Shown here piece after piece: positions 1 through 8,148 of a DNA stretch of 35,282 nucleotides. The stretch covers positions 1-35,282 of the forward strand of contig JAZOQP010000004.1 in NCBI GenBank assembly GCA_045656145.1. The letters run 5' to 3'. Made by a program: the position numbers and the translations under genes. Below the pieces are notes generated by a model that made no database searches, was not told the DNA's origin, and saw only the letters and a program-made list of their open reading frames with translations. Positions within the stretch are counted from its first letter, which is position 1, and each line of letters opens with the position of its first letter. Source of the stretch: SIG565 sp045656145. Its GTDB lineage: Bacteria > Bacillota > Clostridia > Oscillospirales > Acutalibacteraceae.

Positions 1-6
1 TGTCAA

Positions 7-1530
7 TTACATTAAAGGTGCAAATAAATATAAAATTGCTTGTAATAAACGCTTAAATAAGGGTCTTTTTTTCCAAACATCAATTTTAATTTCTTTAGAT
101 TCTTCAATCACCTTTATCATATCTACCTTAATATCCGTTACTGTATCGTTGTCACAAATCCAAGCGCCACATTCAAAATGAAAAACAAAGCTTCTGTTAT
201 CCATATTAACCGTTCCAACAGTTGCTACTGAATCATCCGAAATGAAAACTTTTGAATGAATAAAACCCGGCAGATATTCAAAAATTTTAACCCCTGCATC
301 AAGAAGTTCTGAATAATAGTATTGGGTAACAGGATGAACATACCATTTATCAGGCTTATTTGGGGTAATAATTCTAACATCTATTCCCGATTTAGCAGCC
401 AGACACAGTGAGGCAATCATTGTGTTATCAAGAATTAAATATGGAGTTTCAATATAAACGTATTTTTGCGCAGTGTTAAGCATTTCCATATATATTCCTT
501 GACCAATATTTACTTCATCTAGAGGGTCATCGCAGTAAGGAATATAGAATCCATCTTTAATTTGATTATGAGATGAAAATTTTTCGTTAATTGAAATGGA
601 TTTTCCTGTGGTGAATTCCCACATTGAGCAAAACATAGCTAAAAATGTGTTAACAGCTGTTCCTTTAAGCATAATTCCACAATCTGACCAATGCCCAAAA
701 CGATTCATTTTGTTGATGTATTCATCTCCAATATTTATGCCTCCTGTAAAAGCGGTTTCCCCATCAATAATAACAATTTTTCGGTGGTTTCTGTTGTTCA
801 TAAAAATATCGATTGAAGGCCTTATAGGGTTAAAAGCCGAAATTTCAATCCCATATTTTTTTATGTTAGAAACAAAATTTTCGCCCTGTCTTTTTATAGA
901 ACCGAAATCATCGAATATGATTTTAATTTCAATATTATTTTTTGCTTTTTCCTTTAAAATTTCGAAAATTTTATCCCACATATAACCTTCGCCAAGAATA
1001 AAAAATTCAATATAAATATATTTTTCGGCCTTTGAAAGTGCTGTTAATAATTCATTAAAAAACTCCTCGCCAGTTTTTAAAAAGGTGCTTTTAGTGTTAT
1101 TCATAATTGGAAATTTACCAACATTTGTTAAAAATGCCGCCTGCCTGAAATGAAGCATATCATTGTAAATTAAAGCACTTGAATTTTCATTAGAATTAAG
1201 CAATGAAAAATATTTTTCATTGCATTTTTTAAATTTTTTCTTAATATGCGGGAATACACGTCTACCGCCAAATAAAAGATAAGCCAACACACCAAAAACA
1301 GGAACAATAAGTATGAAAATTATCCACATTATTTTATAACTTTGATTTCCTCTAACGGTTACTATGTGAATAACAAACCCAATTCCAATAATAAAAGCTA
1401 AGGAATTAATCCAAGTAATTTTATCGGTAAAGCGGATTATCGAATTTGAAATTATTAGTAGTTGAATTGCTAATAAAATTAAACTTAAAATAGTTCTGGT
1501 TTTTATTCTGATTCCTCTGCTTTTTTTCAT
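7..1530 (-). CDS. cls: Cardiolipin synthase (phospholipase D superfamily)
   Basis: A 507-residue membrane enzyme that condenses two phosphatidylglycerol molecules into cardiolipin plus glycerol. Two hydrophobic segments at about residues 10-30 and 40-85 form the usual N-terminal membrane anchor. Two HxKxxxxD catalytic motifs follow: NHRKIVIIDGE (H249, K251, D256) and IHSKVFISDD (H425, K427, D432). The length matches Firmicute Cls enzymes (about 480-510). I place the start at the ATG at 1530 rather than the TTG one codon upstream, because GAGGTGAT lies just upstream at good spacing. The gene is transcribed away from yfmF and ends six bases from the window edge, so its downstream neighbour is unseen. 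Motifs are seen; the reaction is family knowledge. Confidence 0.95.
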   Translation of the reverse strand: MKKSRGIRIKTRTILSLILLAIQLLIISNSIIRFTDKITWINSLAFIIGIGFVIHIVTVRGNQSYKIMWIIFILIVPVFGVLAYLLFGGRRVFPHIKKKFKKCNEKYFSLLNSNENSSALIYNDMLHFRQAAFLTNVGKFPIMNNTKSTFLKTGEEFFNELLTALSKAEKYIYIEFFILGEGYMWDKIFEILKEKAKNNIEIKIIFDDFGSIKRQGENFVSNIKKYGIEISAFNPIRPSIDIFMNNRNHRKIVIIDGETAFTGGINIGDEYINKMNRFGHWSDCGIMLKGTAVNTFLAMFCSMWEFTTGKSISINEKFSSHNQIKDGFYIPYCDDPLDEVNIGQGIYMEMLNTAQKYVYIETPYLILDNTMIASLCLAAKSGIDVRIITPNKPDKWYVHPVTQYYYSELLDAGVKIFEYLPGFIHSKVFISDDSVATVGTVNMDNRSFVFHFECGAWICDNDTVTDIKVDMIKVIEESKEIKIDVWKKRPLFKRLLQAILYLFAPLM

Positions 1531-1576
1531 CAAATCACCTCATCTACATTGATAATAATCCTTAAATTTTAATTTT

Positions 1577-1613
1577 TTATGAATTTATTAATTTATTTAC
1601 CAAAAATTCATAA
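1577..1613. repeat. 10-bp inverted repeat between cls and yfmF
   Basis: TTATGAATTT at 1577-1586 and its exact reverse complement AAATTCATAA at 1604-1613 are separated by 17 bases in the divergent intergenic region. It could be an operator or a chance AT-rich match. There is no T-run typical of a terminator. Confidence 0.4.
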
Positions 1614-1640
1614 TTAGTAGTAGAGAAAAAATAAATTATA

Positions 1641-1649
1641 TGGTATAAT
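1641..1649 (+). promoter_or_regulatory. Extended -10 promoter for yfmF operon
   Basis: TGGTATAAT is a perfect TGn-extended -10 element about 30 bases ahead of the TTG start of yfmF. No good -35 is visible at 17 bases, as expected for an extended -10 promoter. Confidence 0.65.
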
Positions 1650-1678
1650 TTAAAAAAATTATTTTGGGGGCAAATGCA

Positions 1679-2953
1679 TTGTCGAATAAAATATTTAAAA
1701 TTACAAATGGGGTAGATGGTGTATTTGTTGAAAACACCCGTTTTAACACTACCGTTATTTCCCTTAATTTTTATTTACCGCTTAAAAAGGAAACCATCGC
1801 AGAAAATGCCTTGTTGCCTTATGTTTTAACCTCATCAAGCGAAAAATATTCCGATTTTACAAAACTTAATATGAAACTAAATATGCTTTATGGCGCAGAT
1901 TTATCGGTTAGTGTTAATAAATTGCGCGATGTTCAGCATATTAAAATTGCAATTTCGGTAATCAATGACGAGTATGCAATGGATAAAAATGAGTCTGTTG
2001 TAAGTGAGGCAATGGAGCTTCTTTTATCGCTCGTTTTTGAGCCGATAATAGTTGATGGCGGCTTATCACCCTATGATACTGAGCGTGAGAAAAGAAAGCA
2101 AATAGAGCATATTTTAGGCGAAATAAATGATAAAAAAACCTTTGCCAAGAATAAAATGCTGTCTCTTATGTTTGAGGGTTCGCCTTATGGTATTTCTAAA
2201 TATGGAATTATTGAAGATGCCGAAAAAATAACCCCCGCTGCACTTTATAATGCATGGCATAATATGTTAAACACCTCTTATGTTAGAGTTCAGGTAATAG
2301 GAAAGGCCTTGCCTGAGGGGATTTTCGATAAAATTCGCGAGCGAATTAATAAATTTTCTCGAGAAAATATTATTGATTATACAATTAGTAATCCTGTAAA
2401 AGCAGTAGAAAAAATTAAAAGTTTAACCGAAAGGTATGAGGTATCTCAGGGTAAACTTGTTATGGGATTTTCTTCCGATTTGCATGGGGAAGATGCATTA
2501 ACTTTAAATATTATGTGTGATATTTTTGGTGGCGGACCTTATTCACATCTTTTCGAAAATGTAAGAGAAAAGATGAGTCTTTGCTATTATTGCTCCGCAG
2601 CGGTTTTAAGAACAAAGGGACTTCTTATTGTTCAATCGGGTGTTGAAGCAGAGAATTGTGAAAAAGCCGAAAAGGAAATACTCAATCAACTTGATTTAAT
2701 AAAACAAGGTAGGTTTTCAGATTTTGCATTTGAAGCATCCATAAAAGCTATTACAGGCTCACTAAATTCATATAATGATAGTTTGTATGCGCTTGATAAA
2801 TGGTATTCAAATATTATTTTAAATGATAATTTAAAAACTCCTGAATCTATGATTGAAATGCTTAAAACTGTAACTCGCGAAGATATTATTAAAGCGGCAA
2901 ATGGGATAAAGCTCAATACAGTTTATAAACTTATGCCTAAGGAGGAGAAGTAA
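1679..2953 (+). CDS. yfmF: M16 family peptidase-like protein, YfmF type (inactive partner)
   Basis: A 424-residue member of the M16 (pitrilysin/insulinase) family, with the two-lobed M16 layout and a C-terminal M16_C-like region. No HxxEH zinc motif is present; where the helix should lie the sequence reads LPYVLTSSSEKYSD. It is therefore probably the non-catalytic half of a heterodimer with the next gene, which keeps the motif. NCBI-style names link this pair to EF-P 5-aminopentanol modification (YmfF/YmfH in B. subtilis), but efp is not in this window. The start is the TTG at 1679, eight bases after GGGGG. An upstream TTG at 1664 lies before that ribosome binding site, and the ATG at 1674 is out of frame. 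It overlaps yfmH by one base, implying coupled translation. Confidence 0.88.
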   Translation: MSNKIFKITNGVDGVFVENTRFNTTVISLNFYLPLKKETIAENALLPYVLTSSSEKYSDFTKLNMKLNMLYGADLSVSVNKLRDVQHIKIAISVINDEYAMDKNESVVSEAMELLLSLVFEPIIVDGGLSPYDTEREKRKQIEHILGEINDKKTFAKNKMLSLMFEGSPYGISKYGIIEDAEKITPAALYNAWHNMLNTSYVRVQVIGKALPEGIFDKIRERINKFSRENIIDYTISNPVKAVEKIKSLTERYEVSQGKLVMGFSSDLHGEDALTLNIMCDIFGGGPYSHLFENVREKMSLCYYCSAAVLRTKGLLIVQSGVEAENCEKAEKEILNQLDLIKQGRFSDFAFEASIKAITGSLNSYNDSLYALDKWYSNIILNDNLKTPESMIEMLKTVTREDIIKAANGIKLNTVYKLMPKEEK

Positions 2954-4212
2954 TGAATACTAAGTTTTTTCAAAATGAAATTTTAAAAAGCAGTTATTCT
3001 CTTACCGAATTTCCTAACGGTTTACAAGTTTATATTTATCAAAATAATGATTTTAATTCGGCTTATGCGGCGTTTGGAACAAGATTTGGCTCAATTGATT
3101 CTTCTTTTACCTCTAATAATGAGGAGATTACTGTTCCTGATGGTGTTGCTCATTTCTTAGAGCACAAGCTTTTTGAAAGTGAAGATGGAGATGCATTTTC
3201 TAAATATGCAAAAACAGGCGCCTATGCCAATGCATTCACTTCGTTTGATAGAACTTGTTATATTTTTTCCTGCACCGAGCGTTTTGAAGAGAATTTAGAT
3301 ATTCTGCTTAATTTTGTTCAATCCCCTTATTTTACTGCAGAAACCGTAAAGAAGGAACAGGGAATAATTGGGCAGGAAATTAAAATGTATGATGATTTGC
3401 CATCTTGGCGAGTTCTTTTTAATATGCTCGAGAATATGTATCATAATCATCCTGTTAAAAAAGATATTGCAGGCACAGTTGAGTCGATTTCCAAAATTGA
3501 TGAAGATGTGCTTTATAAGTGTTATAACACCTTTTATAACCCGGCTAATATGTTCATTTGTATTTCCGGTAATGTTGATAGAAAAGCGGTCTTAGAAAAA
3601 ATAGAAAATGCCATTAAAACAAGTGAAAGAATTAAACTCGAAAGAGCAAAAATTTTAGAGCCTGAAAATGTTGTTAATAATTATATTGAGCAGCATTTAG
3701 AGGTTTCAATGCCAATGTTCTCTTTTGCTTTTAAAGAGGATGTTTCAAAAAGCGGAAATTCTCTTAAAAAATCAATTATTATGAATGCGCTTATAAAACT
3801 TATCTGCGATGATGCAACGAATCTTTATAAACGACTTAATGACCTAAAACTTATTAATGATGAATTTGATGCCGAATATTTTGCGGGTCCGAATTTTGCC
3901 TCAGTTATGTTTGGCGGAGAATCAAATGATCCAAAAAGGGTTGCTGAAGAGATATTAAGCGAAGTTGAATTTATTAAAAATAATGGAATTAATGAAGAAC
4001 TTTTCGAAGCTATCAAGCGTGATATGTACGGTCAGGCCCTAAAAAGATATAATAGTGTTGAAGCGGTTGGATTAATGCTTGTAGATTCTGCAGTTTTAGG
4101 TTATAATTATAATGAAGAATTGGATATTATTAATAATTTAACTAAAAATGATGTTTTACCTTATCTTTCTGTTTTTTCTAAAGAAAACTCGGTGCTCTCG
4201 GTAATTAAATAA
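2953..4212 (+). CDS. yfmH: M16 family zinc peptidase, YfmH type (active partner)
   Basis: A 419-residue M16 peptidase with the inverted zinc motif HFLEH (H67, E70, H71). E135 and E142 lie downstream with the seven-residue spacing seen in active pitrilysin-type enzymes, E142 being the likely third zinc ligand. In this family the active and inactive halves often sit in separate adjacent genes, as here. The ATG overlaps the yfmF stop (TAATG) and follows AGGAGGAG, a very strong ribosome binding site lying inside the yfmF 3' end. The encoded protein has no signal peptide, so it probably acts in the cytoplasm. Linkage to EF-P modification is by family name only. The pair is followed by lgt after 11 bases, so it probably shares a transcript with lgt and folD. 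Confidence 0.92.
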   Translation: MNTKFFQNEILKSSYSLTEFPNGLQVYIYQNNDFNSAYAAFGTRFGSIDSSFTSNNEEITVPDGVAHFLEHKLFESEDGDAFSKYAKTGAYANAFTSFDRTCYIFSCTERFEENLDILLNFVQSPYFTAETVKKEQGIIGQEIKMYDDLPSWRVLFNMLENMYHNHPVKKDIAGTVESISKIDEDVLYKCYNTFYNPANMFICISGNVDRKAVLEKIENAIKTSERIKLERAKILEPENVVNNYIEQHLEVSMPMFSFAFKEDVSKSGNSLKKSIIMNALIKLICDDATNLYKRLNDLKLINDEFDAEYFAGPNFASVMFGGESNDPKRVAEEILSEVEFIKNNGINEELFEAIKRDMYGQALKRYNSVEAVGLMLVDSAVLGYNYNEELDIINNLTKNDVLPYLSVFSKENSVLSVIK

Positions 4213-4223
4213 AGGAGAATAAA

Positions 4224-5117
4224 ATGCTTTATAATGTAACGCTCTTCGGTTTGGAATTTTCTATTAATCCTATTGCTTTCACTTTGCCTATTGGTAACGG
4301 TTGGAGTGTTTATTGGTATGGAATTATAATTGCTCTCGGATTTTTGTGTGCTGTAATTTATGGCTACATAATGGCGAAAAAATTAGATATTGATTTAGAC
4401 CGTATGTTAGATGTAATCCTAATTACAACACCTCTGGCAATTTTATGCGCAAGAATTTATTATGTTATTTTTGATGGCGTGAAATTAGATTCAATTTCCG
4501 ATTTCTTTGGTTTTTCTGATGGCTCAGGTTTCTCAGGCCTTGCAATTTATGGTGGTGTAATTGGAGCATTCGGTATAGGCGCTCTTGCTTGTAAACTCAG
4601 AAAAGTAGATATACTTGATATGTTCGATTTAGCCGCTACAGGATTTATTTTAGCGCAGGGAATTGGTCGTTGGGGTAATTTCTTTAATCAAGAAGCGTAT
4701 GGCACCGTTACAGGCAGCACTTGGTGGGGAATGACCAGTGATAGAATTGTGCGAGAAATGGGAACAACCGAGCTTGTTCATCCTTGCTTTTTATATGAAT
4801 TTGTTTCGTGCATTTTAGGCTTTTTCCTTTTGAATTATGTTTTAAAACACCGCAAATTTAAAGGTCAGGTTGTTATTTCCTACTGCATTTGGTATGGCTT
4901 TATGAGGGCCTTCCTAGAGCTTCTTAGAACAGATAGCCTAATGATTGGAAAAATAAGAGTTTCCTCCTTGCTTTCTTTTGTTATTTGTATAGCCGGTATT
5001 ATTGCTATGATTATTATTTTAAAGAAGAAAAAAGAGAAAAGCTTAAATATGGAATATGTTCCTATGTTTGAAAATCAAGAAATAAAGGAAGAAGAAAATA
5101 ATGACAAAGTTGATTAA
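4224..5117 (+). CDS. lgt: Prolipoprotein diacylglyceryl transferase
   Basis: A 297-residue polytopic membrane enzyme that transfers diacylglycerol from phosphatidylglycerol to the lipobox cysteine of prelipoproteins, the first step of lipoprotein maturation. The Lgt signature GRWGNFFNQEAYG lies near residues 148-160, along with several transmembrane helices and a final helix followed by a charged cytoplasmic tail rich in E, D and K. The length is slightly above the usual 260-290 because of that tail. The start ATG follows AAAGGAGAATAAA at normal spacing. The 3' end overlaps folD by 17 bases, showing they are co-transcribed. Confidence 0.96.
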   Translation: MLYNVTLFGLEFSINPIAFTLPIGNGWSVYWYGIIIALGFLCAVIYGYIMAKKLDIDLDRMLDVILITTPLAILCARIYYVIFDGVKLDSISDFFGFSDGSGFSGLAIYGGVIGAFGIGALACKLRKVDILDMFDLAATGFILAQGIGRWGNFFNQEAYGTVTGSTWWGMTSDRIVREMGTTELVHPCFLYEFVSCILGFFLLNYVLKHRKFKGQVVISYCIWYGFMRAFLELLRTDSLMIGKIRVSSLLSFVICIAGIIAMIIILKKKKEKSLNMEYVPMFENQEIKEEENNDKVD

Positions 5118-5949
5118 TGGAAAAGAAATATCCGAATATATTAAAAATTCGGTAAAAAATGAAGTTGCTCTTCTTAAAGATAAAGGAATAAGCGTAGGTC
5201 TTGCAGTAATTATAGTTGGCGATAATCCCGCTTCTAAGGTTTATGTTGCCAATAAGGAAAAAGCTTGCGAACTTTTAGGAATTAAATCTTATAAGTATGC
5301 GCTCCCCGAAACCACTACAAATGATGAACTTCTTGAGCTTATTGATAATCTTAATAAAGATGATAATATTGATGGCATTTTGTGTCAGTTGCCGTTACCG
5401 AAACATCTTGATGAAAAAATTATTATTAATAGAATTTTGCCGGAGAAGGATGTTGATGCTTTCCATCCTCAAAATGTTGGTAAAATTATGATCGGCGATT
5501 ATGATTTCTTGCCCTGCACACCCGCAGGAGTAATTGAAATGCTAAAATATGAAAATATTGATATTGCTTCTAAAAATTGTGTGGTTATAGGACGCTCCAA
5601 TATCGTTGGTAAGCCAATGTCAATGCTCCTTTTACACAATAATGCAACCGTTACAATATGCCATTCAAAAACTAAAAATTTAAAAGAGGTTTGCGCTGCT
5701 GCAGATATTTTGGTTGTTGCGATAGGTAGAGCAAAGTTTGTTACTGCTGATATGGTAAAGCCTGGCGCAGTTGTGATTGATGTTGGAATGAATCGTGATG
5801 AAAACGGTAAGCTTTGCGGTGATGTTGATTTCGAAAATGTTAAGGATAAAACATCTTTCATTACTCCCGTGCCGGGTGGCGTTGGACCTATGACTATTGC
5901 AATGCTTATGAAAAATACCCTTACAGCAGCTCAAAAGAAATTAAAATAA
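5101..5949 (+). CDS. folD: Bifunctional methylene-THF dehydrogenase/cyclohydrolase
   Basis: A 282-residue cytosolic enzyme of one-carbon metabolism that oxidises 5,10-methylene-THF to methenyl-THF with NADP and hydrolyses it to 10-formyl-THF. Recognisable motifs are KVYVANKEKACELLGI near residue 40 (with the catalytic lysine region), DGILCQLPLP near 95, the dinucleotide-binding GRSNIVGKPM near 165 and the C-terminal PGGVGPMT. The length is exactly that of the family. The ATG lies within the lgt 3' end, preceded by AAGGAAGAAGAAAATA. The next gene starts 12 bases after the stop with its own GGAG. Confidence 0.97.
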   Translation: MTKLINGKEISEYIKNSVKNEVALLKDKGISVGLAVIIVGDNPASKVYVANKEKACELLGIKSYKYALPETTTNDELLELIDNLNKDDNIDGILCQLPLPKHLDEKIIINRILPEKDVDAFHPQNVGKIMIGDYDFLPCTPAGVIEMLKYENIDIASKNCVVIGRSNIVGKPMSMLLLHNNATVTICHSKTKNLKEVCAAADILVVAIGRAKFVTADMVKPGAVVIDVGMNRDENGKLCGDVDFENVKDKTSFITPVPGGVGPMTIAMLMKNTLTAAQKKLK

Positions 5950-5961
5950 AGGAGAAGCGGT

Positions 5962-6735
5962 TTGAAAACTCGGTTTTTAAGTCTAATTGCGGTGATAATT
6001 ATAATTTTTTCGCTTTTCATCGTAACTGCTAATGCAGAGAAAATTGAAAAATTTAATATTGAATATTCTTTATCTAAGGAATTTATTGTTTTAACCGAGG
6101 AAAATACTGCTTCGAATGAAAACGCTATTAAATCTTTAGGTTTTACTAAAGAGTCTTTTAAAGACTATATTTCGGCGAATAATATTGTTCTTTTTGCTTC
6201 GCTACCTGATAAAAGCTGTCAGATAACCGTGAATGTGAACAAAACTGAATTTTCCGAAAAAAGTGAGGACCTTGATTATTTAGATGATTCTTACATAGCG
6301 CAAATTCGCTCTAAAATTGTTAACAAGAAAATCGATTCAAACAAAATCTATATCATAAATTCAACAAAATATATCTTAATTGAGAATTTAGGTAAGGATA
6401 ACGCCGGAGAGTTTTCCTCTTTGCAGTTTGTAACTATTAAAAATAAACGCTTATATACTGTTACTATCTCTTTTAATAATGAGGAATTAACCGAAGAAAA
6501 CACTATGCTTGCAGAAAATTTAATGAAGGGCTTCATTATTTCGGCACAAAAGGAAAAGGTTAATATTAAAAGTTTTCAGAATATAACCGTTAAGATTATT
6601 CTAATTTTATTTATAATCTTTTTAGCAGCGTTGGTAATTTATTTTGTTGCAACCTTGATTAGTGATTTTCTTAAGAATAGAAATACAAGTGACGTAGCGC
6701 CGTATGTTAAAATTAAGAGAAGGCGTTTTAAATAA
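5962..6735 (+). CDS. Unrecognised secreted protein with C-terminal membrane anchor
   Basis: I do not recognise this 257-residue protein. It has an N-terminal signal peptide (residues 1-25, hydrophobic core IAVIIIIFSLFIV, possible cleavage after ANA), an extracytoplasmic stretch of about 180 residues, a strong transmembrane segment near residues 209-232 and a short basic cytoplasmic tail ending KIKRRRFK. The ectodomain is mixed and charged with no lipobox, zinc motif or repeats. The start is TTG at 5962, seven bases after GGAG and just ahead of MKTRF; no in-frame ATG fits the signal peptide. It sits between folD and an HtrA protease and is probably the last gene of the yfmF-lgt-folD transcript. 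A role in envelope stress or as an HtrA partner is only a guess from position. Confidence 0.8.
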   Translation: MKTRFLSLIAVIIIIFSLFIVTANAEKIEKFNIEYSLSKEFIVLTEENTASNENAIKSLGFTKESFKDYISANNIVLFASLPDKSCQITVNVNKTEFSEKSEDLDYLDDSYIAQIRSKIVNKKIDSNKIYIINSTKYILIENLGKDNAGEFSSLQFVTIKNKRLYTVTISFNNEELTEENTMLAENLMKGFIISAQKEKVNIKSFQNITVKIILILFIIFLAALVIYFVATLISDFLKNRNTSDVAPYVKIKRRRFK

Positions 6736-6772
6736 TTTACTATTTGTTAATATTTTTTTAAAAATAATGTTT

Positions 6773-6778
6773 TATAAT
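6773..6778 (+). promoter_or_regulatory. Candidate -10 for htrA
   Basis: A TATAAT hexamer lies 30 bases ahead of the htrA ATG in a 72-base gap after the previous gene. No convincing -35 is seen at 16-18 bases (the nearest TTGTTA is 23 bases away), so this is a weak call. Confidence 0.35.
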
Positions 6779-6807
6779 AATCTCAATATTTCTTTAAGGA
6801 GAAAAGC

Positions 6808-8052
6808 ATGGAAGATTTTAATGTTGATAAAACTATTGAAGAAAATTATTATTCAGTAACTCCCTATAATTCTAAATCTGAAACTCGTCAGAAATTTAGT
6901 TTCGCAACACTTATTTTATCATGTATAGCATCGGCTTTAATTGCGGCTATCGTGGCCACAAGTGTTGGAGTTACTCTTATTAATAAAAATATTAATAAAT
7001 TAACACCTGAGCCAAATCAAACCGAGAATCAGTCTAATAAAGAGGAGTTGCCCGAACCTTCAAACGGTAAGACTACCATAGAAATTACAGGTGTTACCGA
7101 ATCGGTAATTGAGGCGGTGGCGCAAAAGGTAACACCGAGTGTTGTTGGTATTGTTACCACCGAAGCCACGGTTAATTTTTTCGGAGGCAGCGATGAAGTA
7201 ACAGGCGAGGGCTCGGGAATTATTTATTCTCCTGATGGCTATATAATTACTAACTATCATGTAATTGAGAGCGCGGTTAATGCGACTCAATCAAATATTG
7301 AGGTGTTTTTATCTGATAATGTTGAAGATGGCTATGAAGCCACAGTTGTTGGATATAACATTTCTTATGATTTAGCCGTTATAAAAATTAATGCAACTAA
7401 TTTAACCGCTATTGATTTTGCTGATTCTTCTAAGGTTAATGTGGGTCAATATGTTGCAGCTATCGGAAGCCCCGGCGGACTTGAATTTATGGGCTCAGTA
7501 ACCTTTGGCATTGTCAGCGGACTAAATCGTGTAGTATCTGATAGTTCAACAGGAACTGAGGTTCAATTAATTCAAACCGATGCCGCAATAAATCCTGGAA
7601 ATTCGGGTGGAGCGCTTGTTAATACCAAAGGCGAGCTTATTGGTGTAAATAGCTCTAAAATAGCAGCAACTGCCTATGAGGGTATGGGATTTGCTATTCC
7701 TTCAAATAATGTTAAAGAGATTTGCGATAATATTATTGCTAAGGAAAACGACCCCAACCCATATATAGGAATTACTCTCAGCGAGCGTTATACAGGCGAA
7801 ATCCTTACGCAATTAGGTTATCCTGCAGGTGCGGTTGTTAAGAGCGTTATTAGCGGTGGACCTGCTGAAAAATCAGGAATTCGAAGCGGAGATATCATTG
7901 TTGAATTCAACGAAACTGCCATTGAAGATTTTAATGTTTTAACCGAGGAAATCTCAAAAACCAAGCCGGGCGATACCGTAACTGTAAAGATTTATAGAAG
8001 CGGTAGATATTATTCAACTTCGCTTAAGGTTGGTTCAAACAATTCTCAGTAA
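6808..8052 (+). CDS. htrA: HtrA/DegP-family membrane-anchored serine protease with PDZ domain
   Basis: A 414-residue envelope quality-control protease. It has a cytoplasmic N-terminus (about 30 residues), one transmembrane helix at about 31-58, an acidic Pro/Asn-rich linker to about 90, a trypsin-like domain at about 95-310 and one PDZ domain at about 320-408. The catalytic triad is visible as H151 (TNYHVIES), D188 (SYDLAVIKI) and S266 (NPGNSGGALV). This layout matches Gram-positive HtrA/HtrB/YyxA proteins, which degrade misfolded secreted proteins. The ATG follows TTTAAGGAGAAAAGC. It appears to be a single-gene unit ended by a strong terminator. Confidence 0.95.
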   Translation: MEDFNVDKTIEENYYSVTPYNSKSETRQKFSFATLILSCIASALIAAIVATSVGVTLINKNINKLTPEPNQTENQSNKEELPEPSNGKTTIEITGVTESVIEAVAQKVTPSVVGIVTTEATVNFFGGSDEVTGEGSGIIYSPDGYIITNYHVIESAVNATQSNIEVFLSDNVEDGYEATVVGYNISYDLAVIKINATNLTAIDFADSSKVNVGQYVAAIGSPGGLEFMGSVTFGIVSGLNRVVSDSSTGTEVQLIQTDAAINPGNSGGALVNTKGELIGVNSSKIAATAYEGMGFAIPSNNVKEICDNIIAKENDPNPYIGITLSERYTGEILTQLGYPAGAVVKSVISGGPAEKSGIRSGDIIVEFNETAIEDFNVLTEEISKTKPGDTVTVKIYRSGRYYSTSLKVGSNNSQ

Positions 8053-8060
8053 AATTAAAA

Positions 8061-8091
8061 CCTGCAAAATTTCGGTTTTGCAGGTTTTTTT
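8061..8091 (+). terminator. Rho-independent terminator of htrA
   Basis: CCTGCAAAA (8061-8069), a six-base loop, TTTTGCAGG (8076-8084), then seven T (8085-8091). The stem is perfect, nine base pairs and extendable by A:T pairs. It starts eight bases after the htrA stop. Confidence 0.93.
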
Positions 8092-8093
8092 AC

Positions 8094-8122
8094 TTGTAAT
8101 TTTTATTATTTTATTATATAAT
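8094..8122 (+). promoter_or_regulatory. SigA-type promoter for the site-2 protease-scpAB operon
   Basis: TTGTAA (8094-8099), 17-base spacer, TATAAT (8117-8122). It lies immediately after the htrA terminator and 27 bases ahead of the start codon at 8149. Confidence 0.8.
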
Positions 8123-8148
8123 TATTCTGATAAAGTGGGGTGTTTTAT

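Noticed and set aside
596..985. 129-codon plus-strand frame inside cls
   Set aside because: A shadow of the cardiolipin synthase gene; its hydrophobic look comes from the antisense of the coding sequence.
1664..1678. Upstream TTG start at 1664 and out-of-frame ATG at 1674 for yfmF
   Set aside because: TTG 1664 overlaps the GGGGG ribosome binding site and ATG 1674 leads to a short unrelated frame; TTG 1679 has ideal spacing.
5499..5861. 120-codon minus-strand frame inside folD
   Set aside because: It lies fully inside a well-supported gene, has no ribosome binding site and no recognisable protein features.
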